From Dryas octopetala (lineage: Eukaryota > Streptophyta > Magnoliopsida > Rosales > Rosaceae), in contig OY992836.1 of assembly GCA_963921425.1 (NCBI GenBank), positions 2,929,825 to 2,993,824 on the forward strand: a stretch of DNA of 64,000 nucleotides, in the 5' to 3' direction. Made by a program: the position numbers and the translations under genes. Positions 34,012 to 45,302 of the stretch are shown in pieces; the stretch's first letter is position 1; the number at the start of each line of letters is the position of its first letter. The notes beneath the pieces are model-generated. The model ran no database searches. It was not told the origin of the DNA and saw nothing but the letters and a program-made list of their open reading frames with translations.

Positions 34012-34807
34012 GGCTAAAGTTTAATTTAGACACTCAACTATAGGGGGTATTTCAACTACATCCATCATCTACAAAATCATTCAAAAACTTACCCCATCTA
34101 AAATCTAAATTGAAAAAAAGAATTTTTCTTCCTCTTTTCCTTTTTTACCTCTCTCCACCTCCCATCTCTCTCTCTCTTCCTTCTCTCCGGCTAACCCTCC
34201 CAACCCAGCCCCTCCTGACCCCACCCCCACCACAACCTTCCTGACCCCAACTATAGCTCGTGGGGGGATGGCCGGCACCAGGGGACCCACCAGTGACCTT
34301 GGGCCACCGGGAAAAGGCCGGCCTAGGTTGGGTTGACGTGCGCATAGGGAGTTGCGCGCGGGAGAGGAGAGGGAAGAGAGGGATGGTTAAGGGGAGAGAG
34401 AAGAGCTGCAGGCTGGTGATGCTGTGATGGCTGGGCTTGGCCGGAGTTGGCCTGGTCATGGCCGGACTATGCGAAGTCACGCAAGAGAGAAGGGAGACAC
34501 GGGGAAGAAGAAGAAGAAAAATGAGAGAAGAGAGAGAGAGAGAGAGAGAGTCGGGTAAGTGGAAGGGGAGGGTCCAGCGGGTTGTGGTGGGCGGGGTGGG
34601 GTCGGGAGGGGCTGGGTTGGGAGGGTTGGTCGGAGAAAGGGAAGAGAGCGAGAGTGGGAGGTGGAGAGGGGTAAAAACTGAAAAGAGGAAGAAAAATTCA
34701 TTTTTCCAATTTAGATTTTAGATGCAGTATGTTTTTGAATGATTTTGTAGATGATGGATGAAGTTGAAATACGCCCTATAGTTTAGTGTCTAAATTGAAC
34801 TTTAGCT
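34012..34807. mobile_element. MULE-type MITE with long inverted ends
   Basis: The 796-bp element has a perfect 9-bp target duplication TAAAAAGTA at 34,003-34,011 and 34,808-34,816. The inverted ends are about 230 bp each. GGCTAAAGTTTAATTTAGAC at the left pairs with the complement of the right end, AGCTAAAGTTCAATTTAGAC. The pairing continues through CATCCATCATCTACAAAATC and into the GC-rich CCCAACCCAGCCCCTCC block. The centre is rich in GA/CT. No transposase is present. The 9-bp duplication places it with Mutator-like elements. Confidence 0.9.
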
Positions 34808-34866
34808 TAAAAAGTATGTTGGGTATATTGATAAAAAAATTTGAGTACGAATAATGGCACTCAAAA

Positions 34867-35280
34867 TGATGCAGGAGCATCTGCTAAGGTTTCCAAAATA
34901 ATTTCCTAAATTGATTAGGAATTTAGGAGTCTAGTTTCTTGATTATTAGATCTTAATTAATAAGGATTTGCCTTTATGTTTTCCTAGTTAGTTTAGGTTT
35001 ATGCTTTCCTAGTTATCTTAGATTTATGTTTTCCCTATATAAGCTTAAGGCTTAGGTTGAAATAGACAGTTTTTTTATGCATTATATTTTTCTGATAATT
35101 TAGATTTGAGAGCTTCTTTTGGGTTCTTAACCCTAGAACTCATTTATCTACGTTCCAACTTTGATAATATAGCTTTATTCTCCTTCTTTTCCTATTGTTT
35201 GTTGCTGGAAGTATTCTCTACAGTAGTTTTTTGCCCTAAAACTATTGCTAGACAGCAGCCTTTGCTCTTGTCTTGCATCA
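34867..35280 (+). repeat. 5' LTR of the Gypsy element
   Basis: 414 bp with a perfect 7-base inverted terminal pair TGATGCA/TGCATCA, an internal TATA box, and the primer site two bases beyond its end. No partner LTR is in the window. Confidence 0.85.
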
Positions 35281-37259
35281 ATTGGTATCAGAGTAAAACC
35301 CTAGGTATACACCATGGCTGGACGTGGTCGAGGCCCTGGCAGAGGCAATCAAGCACAACAAGTAGAGATGGCGGAGATACAGCATATGATCGGAGAGTTG
35401 TCACGAGCGGTGCAAACCCTCCAACGTCAGGAACGAGCGGCAGTCCGTATGGAGAGACCGGAAGACGACTGCAACCCCTTTGACATGTCGGAAGGCGGTC
35501 ATGAGGACAACGCTACTGAGGCAGGTGTGGAGAACCCCTTTTATGCTGCTAGAAACTGAGATAATCCGGGTCATGGCAGATTGGAGGAGCGGTTGGTTCT
35601 TGCCTTGGATTTGAATAGTGAGGGAATCAAGATTGAAGTTTCTGATTTTTATGGAAAGATGCATGCAGAAGATTATTTAGATTGGGAGGCAAGTTTAGAG
35701 AACTATTGTGAATGGAAGCCTATGGAAGAGGATCAAAAGGTGTTGTTTGTCAAGCTGAAACTGAAGAGTATTGCCCTTCAATGGTGGAAGCGAGTTGAGG
35801 AGCAGCGATCTCGACAAAGGAAGCCAAATATCAACACGTGGGAACATATGAAAGCGACGTTGCGTAAACAATTTCTGCCTGCTGATTTTACAATGGAGTT
35901 GTATGAAAAATTTCATGCTTTGAAGCAACGAGAGATGTCCGTTGACGAGTATACATCTGAGTTTAACAATCTCTCAATTCGGGTTGGTTTAAACGAAAGT
36001 ACTGAACAGATGACATCGTGTTGTCTCGCTGGTTTGCATCAGTCCGTTCGAGATGAGATGGGGATGGTACGTTTGTTCAATCTCGAAGATGCTCGACAAT
36101 ATGCTTTAATGGCAGAAAAACGAGTGCTGCGCCGTGCCGTCAGACGACCCAATTCTGATGGTGTTTGGCAGAGAAATCCAGCTGCTGTTCGGGGTGTTCG
36201 AAGTGACCAATTGCTAACTCCAGTGTCCGAACAAGTGGTGGGAATGTTGTGGGGGCTGAAAGGATCGACAAGGGTAAGGAAATACCAAGATTTGCCCTAC
36301 ACAACAACACTGGTGTAAGTAGTTCTAGGGCTACCAGCATGTCACATGTTCGTTGCTTTACTTGTGGAGAAAAGGGACACACGTCTTATGGTTGTCCACA
36401 AAAAAGGGTGAATTTCGCCGAGGTAGAAGATGAAGAAATTACAATTTCAGACCCGATCTTTGATGAATTTGATGACGAGGAAGAAGTTATCGATCTTTTG
36501 CCAGCAAAGGGAGAATCTTTGGTGGTAAAAAGAGTGATGACAACTCCCAAGGTTGAAGAAGAGGACTGGAGACGCCATAACATATTTCGTACACGAGTTC
36601 TATGTGGTGGCAAAGTTTGTAATATGATTCTTGATGGCAGTAGCAGTGAAAACATTATCTCGAAAGAAGCAGCGGAAAAACTCAAGTTACCAATAGAGAA
36701 ACATCCTAATCCCTACAAGGTTGCATGGTTCCGAAAGGGAAATGAGGTACCAGTCACTTCTCGGTGTTTAGTTAAGTTTACTATGGGAAATACTATTGAT
36801 GATGAGGCTTTGTGTGATATTGTGCCTATGGATGCATGTCATATTCTCTTAGGACGGCCTTGGTTATTTGATAAAAACATGATCCATCACACTAGGGCTA
36901 ATACATATTCGTTTCGTAAAGATGGGAAAAAGATGACCTTGCAGCCTCTTAAGGAAGAAGTCTCTAGCATTTCAAAGACAGCCAAGATTAATGGGTTCTT
37001 GACTGGGAATAAGTTTGAAACTGAAAGTAAAGAGGTGGGAATTATGTTCGCATTGGTTTCTAAAACAATACAAGAAAACCAGCACTTAAAATTTGAGGAA
37101 TATCTAGCTGAAATTCAGCATATCTTGATGGAGACAGCCAAGATTAATGGGTTCTTGACTGGGAATAAGTTTGAAATTGAAAGTAAAGAGGTGGGAATTA
37201 TGTTTGCATTGGTTTCTAAAACAATACAAGAAAACCAGCACTTTCAGATGATAATCTGA
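34867..37259 (+). mobile_element. Ty3/Gypsy retrotransposon, 5' part (LTR, gag, protease)
   Basis: The 5' LTR is 34,867-35,280 (414 bp), bounded by TGATGCA and TGCATCA, with a TATA box (tatataag, 35,036-35,043). The tRNA-Met primer site TGGTATCAGAG is at 35,283-35,293. Then come a Gly/Arg-rich N-terminus (from 35,314), a retrotransposon Gag domain (about 35,640-36,110; QWWKRVEEQ, VDEYTSEFN), a CCHC knuckle (CFTCGEKGHTSYGC, about 36,355) and a pepsin-like protease region (ILDGSSSENI, HILLGRPWLF). The protease style (DACHILLGRPW) suggests a chromovirus such as CRM or Reina, which is an inference. Reverse transcriptase, integrase and 3' LTR are not in the window. It is a broken fossil with a few breaks. 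Confidence 0.85.
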
Positions 37260-37479
37260 GAATGAAAAACAATTTTGGATGGTAAATCGTGATATAAGCC
37301 ATCTTAAAAAGCAATAACCAAATGTAAAGTAAGCATCAGTAAAGCAATAAATTGTGTTGAGATATAAAACTATAAAAATATGATACATATAGCATTCCCA
37401 ATGAATGTACTATCATTAGTCAAATAACTACATGTATCCACTATCATTAGGTATCCCATAATTTATCCACTATTTCAGA
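37260..37479. other. AT-rich junction between the Gypsy and Copia fragments
   Basis: No gene, inverted end or LTR was recognised. It may belong to the Copia fragment on its right, as sequence downstream of the zinc knuckle on the minus strand. Confidence 0.4.
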
Positions 37480-39075
37480 TATTATTGTCACCAATTTCTC
37501 CTTGGAATTGAAACCTTGTTTCTTGAGATTGTGACAATTTCTCCTGAAGTGCCCGGGTTTACCACAATGGAAGCAAGACAATTTCTTCTTCTTATTTTGA
37601 TGTTGATGGTCCTTCTAAGAATCAATCTTCCTTTTCTTATTTCCATGGTTGTTATTGGAATGTTCAGATCCAACATCAATCACATGTAATTCATCACTTT
37701 TCCTATGAATTCCATATTCTTCATCAAAACGATGATATTCATCCAATCGTTTAATGGTCAACCTATACTCCTCCTCTAACTGGAGATGTTGCCCCAATTG
37801 TTTTATGGTCAAATCTTCCTTCTTCTTATTGCGGTTATTTATTATTGCAGGATCACCGTTATCAACATTAAAAGCACCAAAATTTAAGGAGCAAAAATGA
37901 CCATTTTAAAAAATAAATAGTCAAACAATGAAGAAAACGTATAATATGTAGTTGAGAGCATAAAAGAGATTTACAAAATCTGATTTTAAGAAATTAAATG
38001 TTGACTAGAAAATATATAAATAGAAAGTGGATGAGTTGGCAACTAGTCAAAACATCTAACACATGAAAAAAAGAAGACATGGGTTTTAATTGGATAAATA
38101 TGAGTTTGAAGGTGGTTTTCCTAATTTACTACAGAAATAATGACGCGTAAATCTATATGTATGCCATTTTTACTGAATTGATCAAATATAAATGTACTAT
38201 CTCATAATATTTCTCAACAATAGGTCTACTTTCTACCATCTTAAACTTAAAAAATGTTGAGATTAAAAACCCCTTACTTGTAGGGTCTTCAGCAAAGTAT
38301 CTTTCCTCCAGTGCATCCCATATTTCCTTTGCAGTTTGCTTGTTCTTATAAACATCATGTAGCGCATCACTTATGGAATTGCAAATAAAACCCATGCACA
38401 TGTAATTATCTTCATCCCACTTTAATCGTTCTTGTTTCATGCAAAATGTCTCATCTTCACTTTCTTCGGGTCTTGGTGTTGTTAGCACATACATCAACTT
38501 AAGACTTGAAAGAAGACAATACATTTTCTTTTGCCATCTCTTGTACTTCCCTCCATCAAATCGCTCCAATTTTTCAAAATTGTCCGTAGTAAACTCACTC
38601 ATTGACAATGAAGCAGCCATTGGTTGAAATAGTGTCTTATATTGTTAGAACAATTTTGTGGGTTATGGCTGATGAGGGAGTTTATGCTTCAAAGGCACGC
38701 TGTAGCAATGCTTTCATAAAGACACTATTTGCAAAGGGGAAAAAATAAATATATCTTCGATCAAGATACAATGAAGCCCAGCACTTTGCTGTTGTTGGTC
38801 TGCGTTTTGCACTCACAAAAGAAAGCTTTACAAGATGGCTCAAGATCGTAGAAATTAATATGTGCACTATATCAATTTTTAGTGACTTTTGTACAAAGAA
38901 TGATAAGACTCTAAAAGCTTTGTAGTAGGAAAATACTATAACAAAAGTGGAGAACAATTGGATTGTTTTTCGATATCTCACATTCTGCAGTAAATGGCCC
39001 CTTTATATAGCAGTATATGTACCACTTCAAAATGGTATGATGTCCAATCATATTATTTTATTTGGTCACATTACT
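37480..39075 (-). mobile_element. Copia gag-region fragment, copy 2
   Basis: Read on the minus strand it has a promoter-like leader (TATA, complement of 39,002-39,009), then Gag from the ATG at 38,620 (MAASLSMSEFTTDNFEKL), WDALEERYFAED, and further down a CCHC knuckle (CFHCGKPGHFRRNC, about 37,535-37,580). The part 37,882-39,075 is the near-identical partner of 1-1191. Protease and the rest of pol are not recognisable. It is a broken fossil with at least two breaks. Its right edge continues into TCACTAAAAGGTGCC, the sequence that the partner copy lost to the Copia insertion at 1191. Confidence 0.75.
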
Positions 39076-39187
39076 TCACTAAAAGGTGCCTTTTGAAATA
39101 TCTGCAGATGTCCTTTCCTCCAACAGGTGCAAACCAAAAGGTACCTTTATATTTTGAAAACATCTCCAACATTTTATTATATATATT

Positions 39188-40286
39188 GGCTTAATTATCG
39201 ATTTACCACCCAAAATTGTAACTCATTCCTACTTTACCACCTGAAAGTTTTTTTGTCCCAGATTACCACCTGTAACTTACATCCGTGTCCCATTTTACCT
39301 TGTTCCGTCAACAATTCCGTTAATGCTGACGTGGCGCGTTGGATGTGCGCCACGTGTCACATCTTTTTTGTATTTTTTGATTTTTTTGATTTTTCTATTT
39401 TTATAAACTTTGAAAATTAATTAAAAATAGCTCCGAACTTAGAAAAATACACGGAAAATTCCTACCGACTTGTCTTAACTAGTACTAATTTACTATGGGG
39501 TCAAAATGCCAATTTTCCTTCTAAAAATTTCCAAAAAATTTGGAAAGTCCAAATTTATTTCTAGAAAATTAAAATACTCTAGACTCTTTGAAAATTCATA
39601 GAATAATCTCCCGAACTCCAAAAAATATGAGGTCTGCACCGTTAGTCTTCTAAAAACTAACAATACCTTTCTCGTGAACACTTGCTACCCAAAAGACCTC
39701 TCGGTCTTAGAGAAAAATAAAATTCTCTATAAAATAAATTCTAGAAAAATTCTAAAATTTCTGTAAAGTCTCGAAATAATTCTCTAAAACAAGCTTTTGG
39801 TAATTTTTCAAAATATTTTTGAGAATTTTTCCAAGAGTTTACGAAAATTCTAGAATTTTTTCTAGAATTTATTTAATAGAGGAAAGTTTATTTTAATTTT
39901 TTAGAAATAAATTTGGACTTTCTAATTTTTTTGAAAATTTTTAGAGGGCAAATTGGTAATTTAACCTTATAGTAAATTAGTGCTAGTCAAGACGAGTCCG
40001 TAGGAATTTTTTTGTATTTTTCTGAGTTCGGAGCTATTTTTAATTAATTTTCAAAGTTTATAAAAATAAAAAATAAAAAAATAAAAAAAGATGTGACACG
40101 TGGCGCACATCTAGCGCGTCACGTCAGCATTAACAGCCAGATCGTCAGCATTAACGGAATTGTTGACCGAACAAGGTAAAATGGGACACGGATGTAAGTT
40201 ACAGGTGGTAATCTGGGACAAAAAAACTTTCAGGTGGTAAAGTGGGAATGAGTTACAGTTTTGGGTGGTAAATCGATAATTAAGCC
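39188..40286. mobile_element. Foldback element with very long inverted ends
   Basis: A 1,099-bp near-palindrome. GGCTTAATTATCGATTTACC at 39,188 pairs with its exact complement ending at 40,286, and pairing continues for roughly 370-400 bp on each side, including GTGGCGCACATC-like and CGTCAGCATTAACGG-like blocks. It is flanked by an 8-bp direct repeat TATATATT (39,180-39,187 and 40,287-40,294), though in an AT-rich place where this is weak evidence. No coding capacity. The family is hAT- or MULE-like; the end motif alone does not decide. Confidence 0.85.
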
Positions 40287-40294
40287 TATATATT

Positions 40295-41666
40295 ATAAGG
40301 CAACAAGAATACATTATGACACCCCTGTGTCGGTATCTGTGATGTCATGTCCAAAAATCTTTTAGGAAAATTTTAATTTCCAAGACATGATAAAAGAAAT
40401 TTATAATTAATTATCTAAAAGAGCATTAGCTTTGGTAAAGTTAAATAATCACAAGGTTTACATCATATCCTAACATACTTCCATGACGCTGATCTGGCCA
40501 CGATTAACTTTTAATATTGTTAAACATATTAATGTATCTCCGAATCATATTAATACTTACTATAAACTTTAAAGTAACAAGAATATATCTAAGCATAGTT
40601 GGGAACAAAAAATTAATCCATAAATTTGCTTGATCTATAAATATATATACTAGAAGGTGTACATGCTTGAACTACGTTCGTGGACAAGTATATTGGAAAG
40701 GACTACGTGTATGGCTCTGTACATAGGATGAGATATTGCCATGTACGTAGACTAGCGTGCATGCCAATTTATCTACTAATAAAACCGAAACCATTTTGAT
40801 TTTAACACACCTAGCTAGCTACAAGTTAATTATTTATTCAAAAGGATACTAGTGAACATTTTGGAATCATTTGGATAAAAATGAAGATTCAAAGATATGA
40901 AATTTAATAAATTTGAAATGATATTTAAATAAATTAATATTGGTGAAATATTGAATTGATAAATTATAATTTCTTCCATACAAGTCGAATCTGGTGTTGG
41001 TAGGTTTACAACAGCATTTTATAACATTTGACTCGGCCCTGTACAAAATGTTCGCCAATATACATCTTTGTGGCTGATATGAGATCATAATCTTCATTTC
41101 CACTAATTTTATAGTATATAACAGCTCCCTAACATCCATAAAGCAACAGAACAAAAGAGATCGAAAAACAACAAATCCTAATTAACTAATCTATCCAGAA
41201 AATCTAAAAATCTAAACTTATAACAAGGGAGCCCATGGCCAGCAACAATATATCTCATGGAGAATTATTCCAGACCACCAGAAGTTAGAGACTTAGAGGA
41301 CGTCTGATCGAATGACTAAATTCACAGTAGCAGTTCCAAGAGATAGAATCAAAAGCAAATATGAAACTGAGTTGTTCATACAAACAGAGAAGGCTACTTT
41401 CATAAAAATCATATGTTTAAAAGATTTTTCACTGCAGAGTCCAAATTATTAAATATTTTGCTCTGCTCTTAAAAAATACTTGTCCTTTGTTTCTGTAAAT
41501 ATTTTAAAAGTGTTGTTGGTGTACATATCATCATTGCCGCTTGTCTTGAGAGAGATTATTACTCTCCTAATCACTACTCATCTCCACTAACTTTGTATAA
41601 ATCATCATATGCACAGGCAGACTAATTTTAGCCAATAGATCGAGCAATGGCTAAAGAAAAAGAAAG
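40295..41666. other. AT-rich intergenic sequence, no gene recognised
   Basis: About 1.4 kb without a domain, LTR or inverted end. One open frame on the minus strand (40,867-41,154, 95 codons) has no recognisable motif, so it is not called. Confidence 0.5.
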
Positions 41667-41791
41667 TTCATTAATATCAAAAATCAAAGAGGAAATTACA
41701 GATTTAATCTACTTATTTTATAGTTAGTTCAATTTTGCTTCACGATCTTTTTTAAGTTCTGTTTTAGTCCACTAATTGTTCTACTTGTTCA

Positions 41792-41985
41792 CACTACAAG
41801 AAATGCGAGCAAAGCACACCTCTCATTGGTGGCACAAAATGAGGTGTCAATTGGAAACTTCAGTTCCTATTACCCAATTGACACCAATTTTTGTTAAAAT
41901 CGAGACACTTCAGTCCCTATTGCCTAATTGCCACCCCATTCTATGCCACCAATGAGGGTGTGCTTTACTCATATTTTTTGTAGTG
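41792..41985. mobile_element. CACTA MITE, 194 bp
   Basis: It starts CACTACAAGAAATGCGAGC and ends in ATTTTTTGTAGTG, with a 3-bp target duplication TCA (41,789-41,791 and 41,986-41,988). Most of the element folds back on itself: GCAAAGCACACC and CATTGGTGGCA pair with the complement near 41,940-41,970. CACTACAAGAAA ends with a 3-bp duplication define CACTA (EnSpm/CMC) elements. It sits inside the left end of the 41,667-44,787 element and is younger than it. Confidence 0.93.
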
Positions 41986-41989
41986 TCAA

Positions 41990-44343
41990 TAAAGGTCTAG
42001 ATTTGTTTTCTCAAATTTGGCCCACATTTTACCTTATCAAATCTCACCCAAATTTAGCAAACATATATTTGGTTTAAAGCTATGCATCTCCTCTTTACAA
42101 CCATATAAAGATCAAGATAATTAACCCCAAAGTAGGGTACCTTTTGTCACACCCCAAAATGAGGTCTAGCATTTTCGGCATGTGGCAGCGCCACATTGGT
42201 CTTTAACCTCTACATACTCTCACTAATCCTAAGTAAGTACATGTCAAGATCGAAGATCAATGTAAGGCATAAAATTTAAACAAACTAAACTCTAAAACAG
42301 TGAAGAATTCTTTTTATTTTTAATAACAAATAATCATAGTAAACCGAAATTGGAAGCTTTGTAAAATGGTGAGCTTTAGTTATTCACTTTCCAAAATAAA
42401 TCAATTTCAAGAAAATGAAGATAGACCATCTGTTTTAAAATTAATAAACAAGACATCAAATAAGAAATTGAAATCCAAGTGAGAGTGAAAACTTTAATTT
42501 AAAATCTAATTTTTTGGTGTGAACGAATCAACATAAATAAGTATCAAATATTTAATAAGTAATAGAGCCATACTAATCCTTAATTAATCAATCCCTCAAA
42601 CTTCTTAACTAAAATAAAAAGATAAATAAAAATGGATAGTAACTAACTCATCCATGATTGGGTCATCTTTCTCATCACTCGAGTATACGGATGTGGGTGG
42701 TGATGGTATGTTAATCTTTGGTGAATTCTCTTTACTTTCAAACCTCCATCCTTCGCTATCCGAAATCCCAATAAAACTAACCATCCTTTTGTCCTAATGG
42801 TTTTCTGCAACTTAACAAACTGTGTAGGGGTGAGCATCACCAATAACAGCTGATCACATACTCAATTAGTCCAACAAAACTCAAACAATTCAATACAATC
42901 AATTCAAGAACAAGTAGGATTTAATATTGACCTAAGCCCATGCCGAAATGGCTATTGCCCAAAAAATTAATCCAATAATTAAATGACAACCTATTTAAAA
43001 TATTAAATAGAAATCAAATCATTCCTTTTTGAAAAATAATCAATCCATTTTCAAAAGTTCGAAAACACAATTGTATAAGCATAATTATAATCAACTTCAA
43101 TGCTCAAAATACAATTTCACAAGCATAAAATTATGGCCATAATTCCCAACATAATCCCACGCCTTTTCAAGTTGGGCATTATCAAACCATCATGCATCCA
43201 TTTTAATATGTATCCAACATAATCAATCTCATGAAATGCATATGCATGTTAAATTAAATAACAATGCAAGCGTACATTTATCTCCATGACATTGCAAACC
43301 TGTCAAAGTTTATAAACAGTGGACTTATCCCCTAATTTGTAAAATTAATTACCGCTATCCCTCATATCTTACTAAAGAGTAAGATCTAGATAGTGATATG
43401 TCCTTTCATCAAAGTAAATAAAAACTCATTTACTTCCCGCTAGCATATTCTATATTTCTCATAACCACTCTAGACGACACATGTATGCATACGTTTAGGG
43501 AATTGAATCCAAGGATAAAGTAAAAACTGTACCCCTTCATCTCTAATTAGGAAGTCCAAACACTAGAACCACATTAGTGTAAACATTCTTGATTCAATAA
43601 ATATGAATGCTAATGTATGCATTGGCAGCCCCCCATCCAAAGCATGGCTGCTCTCAATGCTTCATATGTATATATGTATATATATATATATATATGATGC
43701 CAAATGTACATGAAATAACAATCCAATGATATGACCAATTCATTCATTTCATTATATAACATGCTTTATAACACAACAAGTATAAAACAATAGTCGCAAT
43801 TTAAATAAACAACCAAGTTTATAATTTTAAAAGCTCATTGCCAAAACCAATAACAAAGTCAAAGAAACAAATTTCTCTTATTGGTTCAATCCCCTTTTAC
43901 CCATTAATCTAGTTCTTAACCCTTAGAACCTCCAAGATTAACAACAAGGTAAATAAATAATCCTTAATATTTTCGGGTACCACCAATTATGCAAGTCCTA
44001 ATTAGGTTCAAGTCTAGGTGATCTAATACCCTTCCAAACCATATTAAGATGTCAAGTGATTTATTACTTTACCAAATAAACCAATTTAAGTCCAATTAGA
44101 ACCTTAAATTCTAGGCTAGTTTAATTAAAACTAAACATGCAGCCCTAGTGGTTTAATCCTTAAATAAATTTACTTAAGTCCACTCGTTGATCCTAGGACA
44201 AATAGATTAATTTATTTCATCCTCACAAGGTAAGTTGAAGTCACATGCATAACCAATTGAATTTATTTTCGGTTTCAAAGCCAATTCAATTACCGCTTTT
44301 AATTGCTAAATTACAATTAACCAAATGAATCCTAATTTCCTTA
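41990..44343. other. AT-rich interior, possibly with an LTR-like start at 42,146
   Basis: TGTCACACCCCAAAATGAGG at 42,146 resembles the opening of plant Gypsy LTRs, but no matching end or direct repeat was found, so it is not called as an LTR. An (AT)n tract lies at 43,672-43,696. The open frame at 42,643-42,843 has no recognised domain. Confidence 0.35.
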
Positions 44344-44590
44344 CACTACAAGAAAAATATATTTGGGCGACGAAACTTTGGGAGACGAACCAAAATTCGT
44401 CGCCCAAAGCAATTTTGGGCGACGAACCAGAAACGTTGTCGCCTAATCCCATCTAGGTTTGGGCGACGAACATATTCGTCGCCCAAGATAACTTTGAGCG
44501 ACGAATATAATTTTCCTTGCCTAAAGGTACTTTGGGCGACGAAAATATTTGGTCGCCTAAAACACGCGCCAAAACGATAGTTGATCCATA
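44344..44590 (+). mobile_element. CACTA element left end with subterminal repeats
   Basis: It begins CACTACAAGAAAAATATATT and carries about seven direct and inverted copies of TTTGGGCGACGAA within 240 bp, as expected for CACTA subterminal transposase-binding repeats. No right end (CTTGTAGTG) was found nearby, so it is a one-ended remnant or strongly truncated. Confidence 0.75.
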
Positions 44591-44787
44591 ATTGAAGAAA
44601 ACACAACCCAAAAGGATTTAAAATCATAAACCCCAAAACTAAAATTTCGAAATGGACCTTTATTGAACAAGTTGAACAATTAGTGGACTAAAACAAAACT
44701 TAAAAAAGTTCGTGGATCAAAATTAAATTAGGTATAAAATAAGTGGCCCAAATCTATAATTTCCTCTTTGATTTTTGATATTAATGA

Positions 44788-45302
44788 AAAACAAAAACTT
44801 GGTCATGCAATTTGAGACAACAATGTCACTATTAATCATTCAAGGTATACATATTTTCTTTGTACATGTAAAATTTGCACGCCCTAACATTATCTAATAT
44901 TAAAAAATACAAGAATGATAAAAGATCAAAAAGTGAAACGATGCATCTATTTTTTTTAAATCGCTGAACCCATTGTTCTGTCACTTAAACCTCCATTGCA
45001 TATGGAATTGATTGGGCTGGCATGTGACTACCGTTAAGTGTTGAATGCTTGCAATAAGCTTTTGAGCACTGCATGCAAATTCATCTGAATACTTAAATGG
45101 ATTGTTGTTTTAATTAGTTAACTATTTTTGTGCCGGATATGGGGTGGGAGACTGGGGAGTGGGAATGTGGGATCGGTGTTTCTACGCATCTTCTCTTTTT
45201 TTTTTTTTTTTTTTTTTTTTCTCTCTCTTTTAAATTTTAATATTTTTTCTATATTTGAGGTGAATTGACTTTTGGCGCATGAAAAATAGGTGATTTTTTT
45301 TA
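44788..45302. other. Intergenic sequence with a T-run
   Basis: No gene. A run of about 26 T stands at 45,195-45,220. Part (44,795-44,985) shows a diverged likeness to 61,318-61,530 (AAAAACTTGG, AATCGCTGA and neighbouring words in the same order). Confidence 0.45.

Larger units (their letters stand above)
41667..44787. mobile_element. Element with about 130-bp inverted ends, probably MULE-like
   Basis: Left end 41,667-41,791 (TTCATTAATATCAAAAATCA, AGAGGAAATTACAGATTT) pairs with the complement of about 44,650-44,787 (TTCATTAATATCAAAAATCA, AGAGGAAATTATAGATTT). Pairing continues through TTAGTCCACTAATTGTT and, on the far side of a CACTA MITE that interrupts the left end, through AATAAAGGTC. No clear target duplication was found. 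The inside is AT-rich, contains a CACTA end at 44,344 and has no transposase. Confidence 0.7.

Noticed and set aside
40867-41154. 95-codon minus-strand open frame in AT-rich sequence
   Set aside because: No motif, no splice context and no homology recognised. Probably chance.
42146-44340. Long LTR starting TGTCACACCCC
   Set aside because: The opening motif is suggestive, but no matching end, direct repeat or second copy was found.
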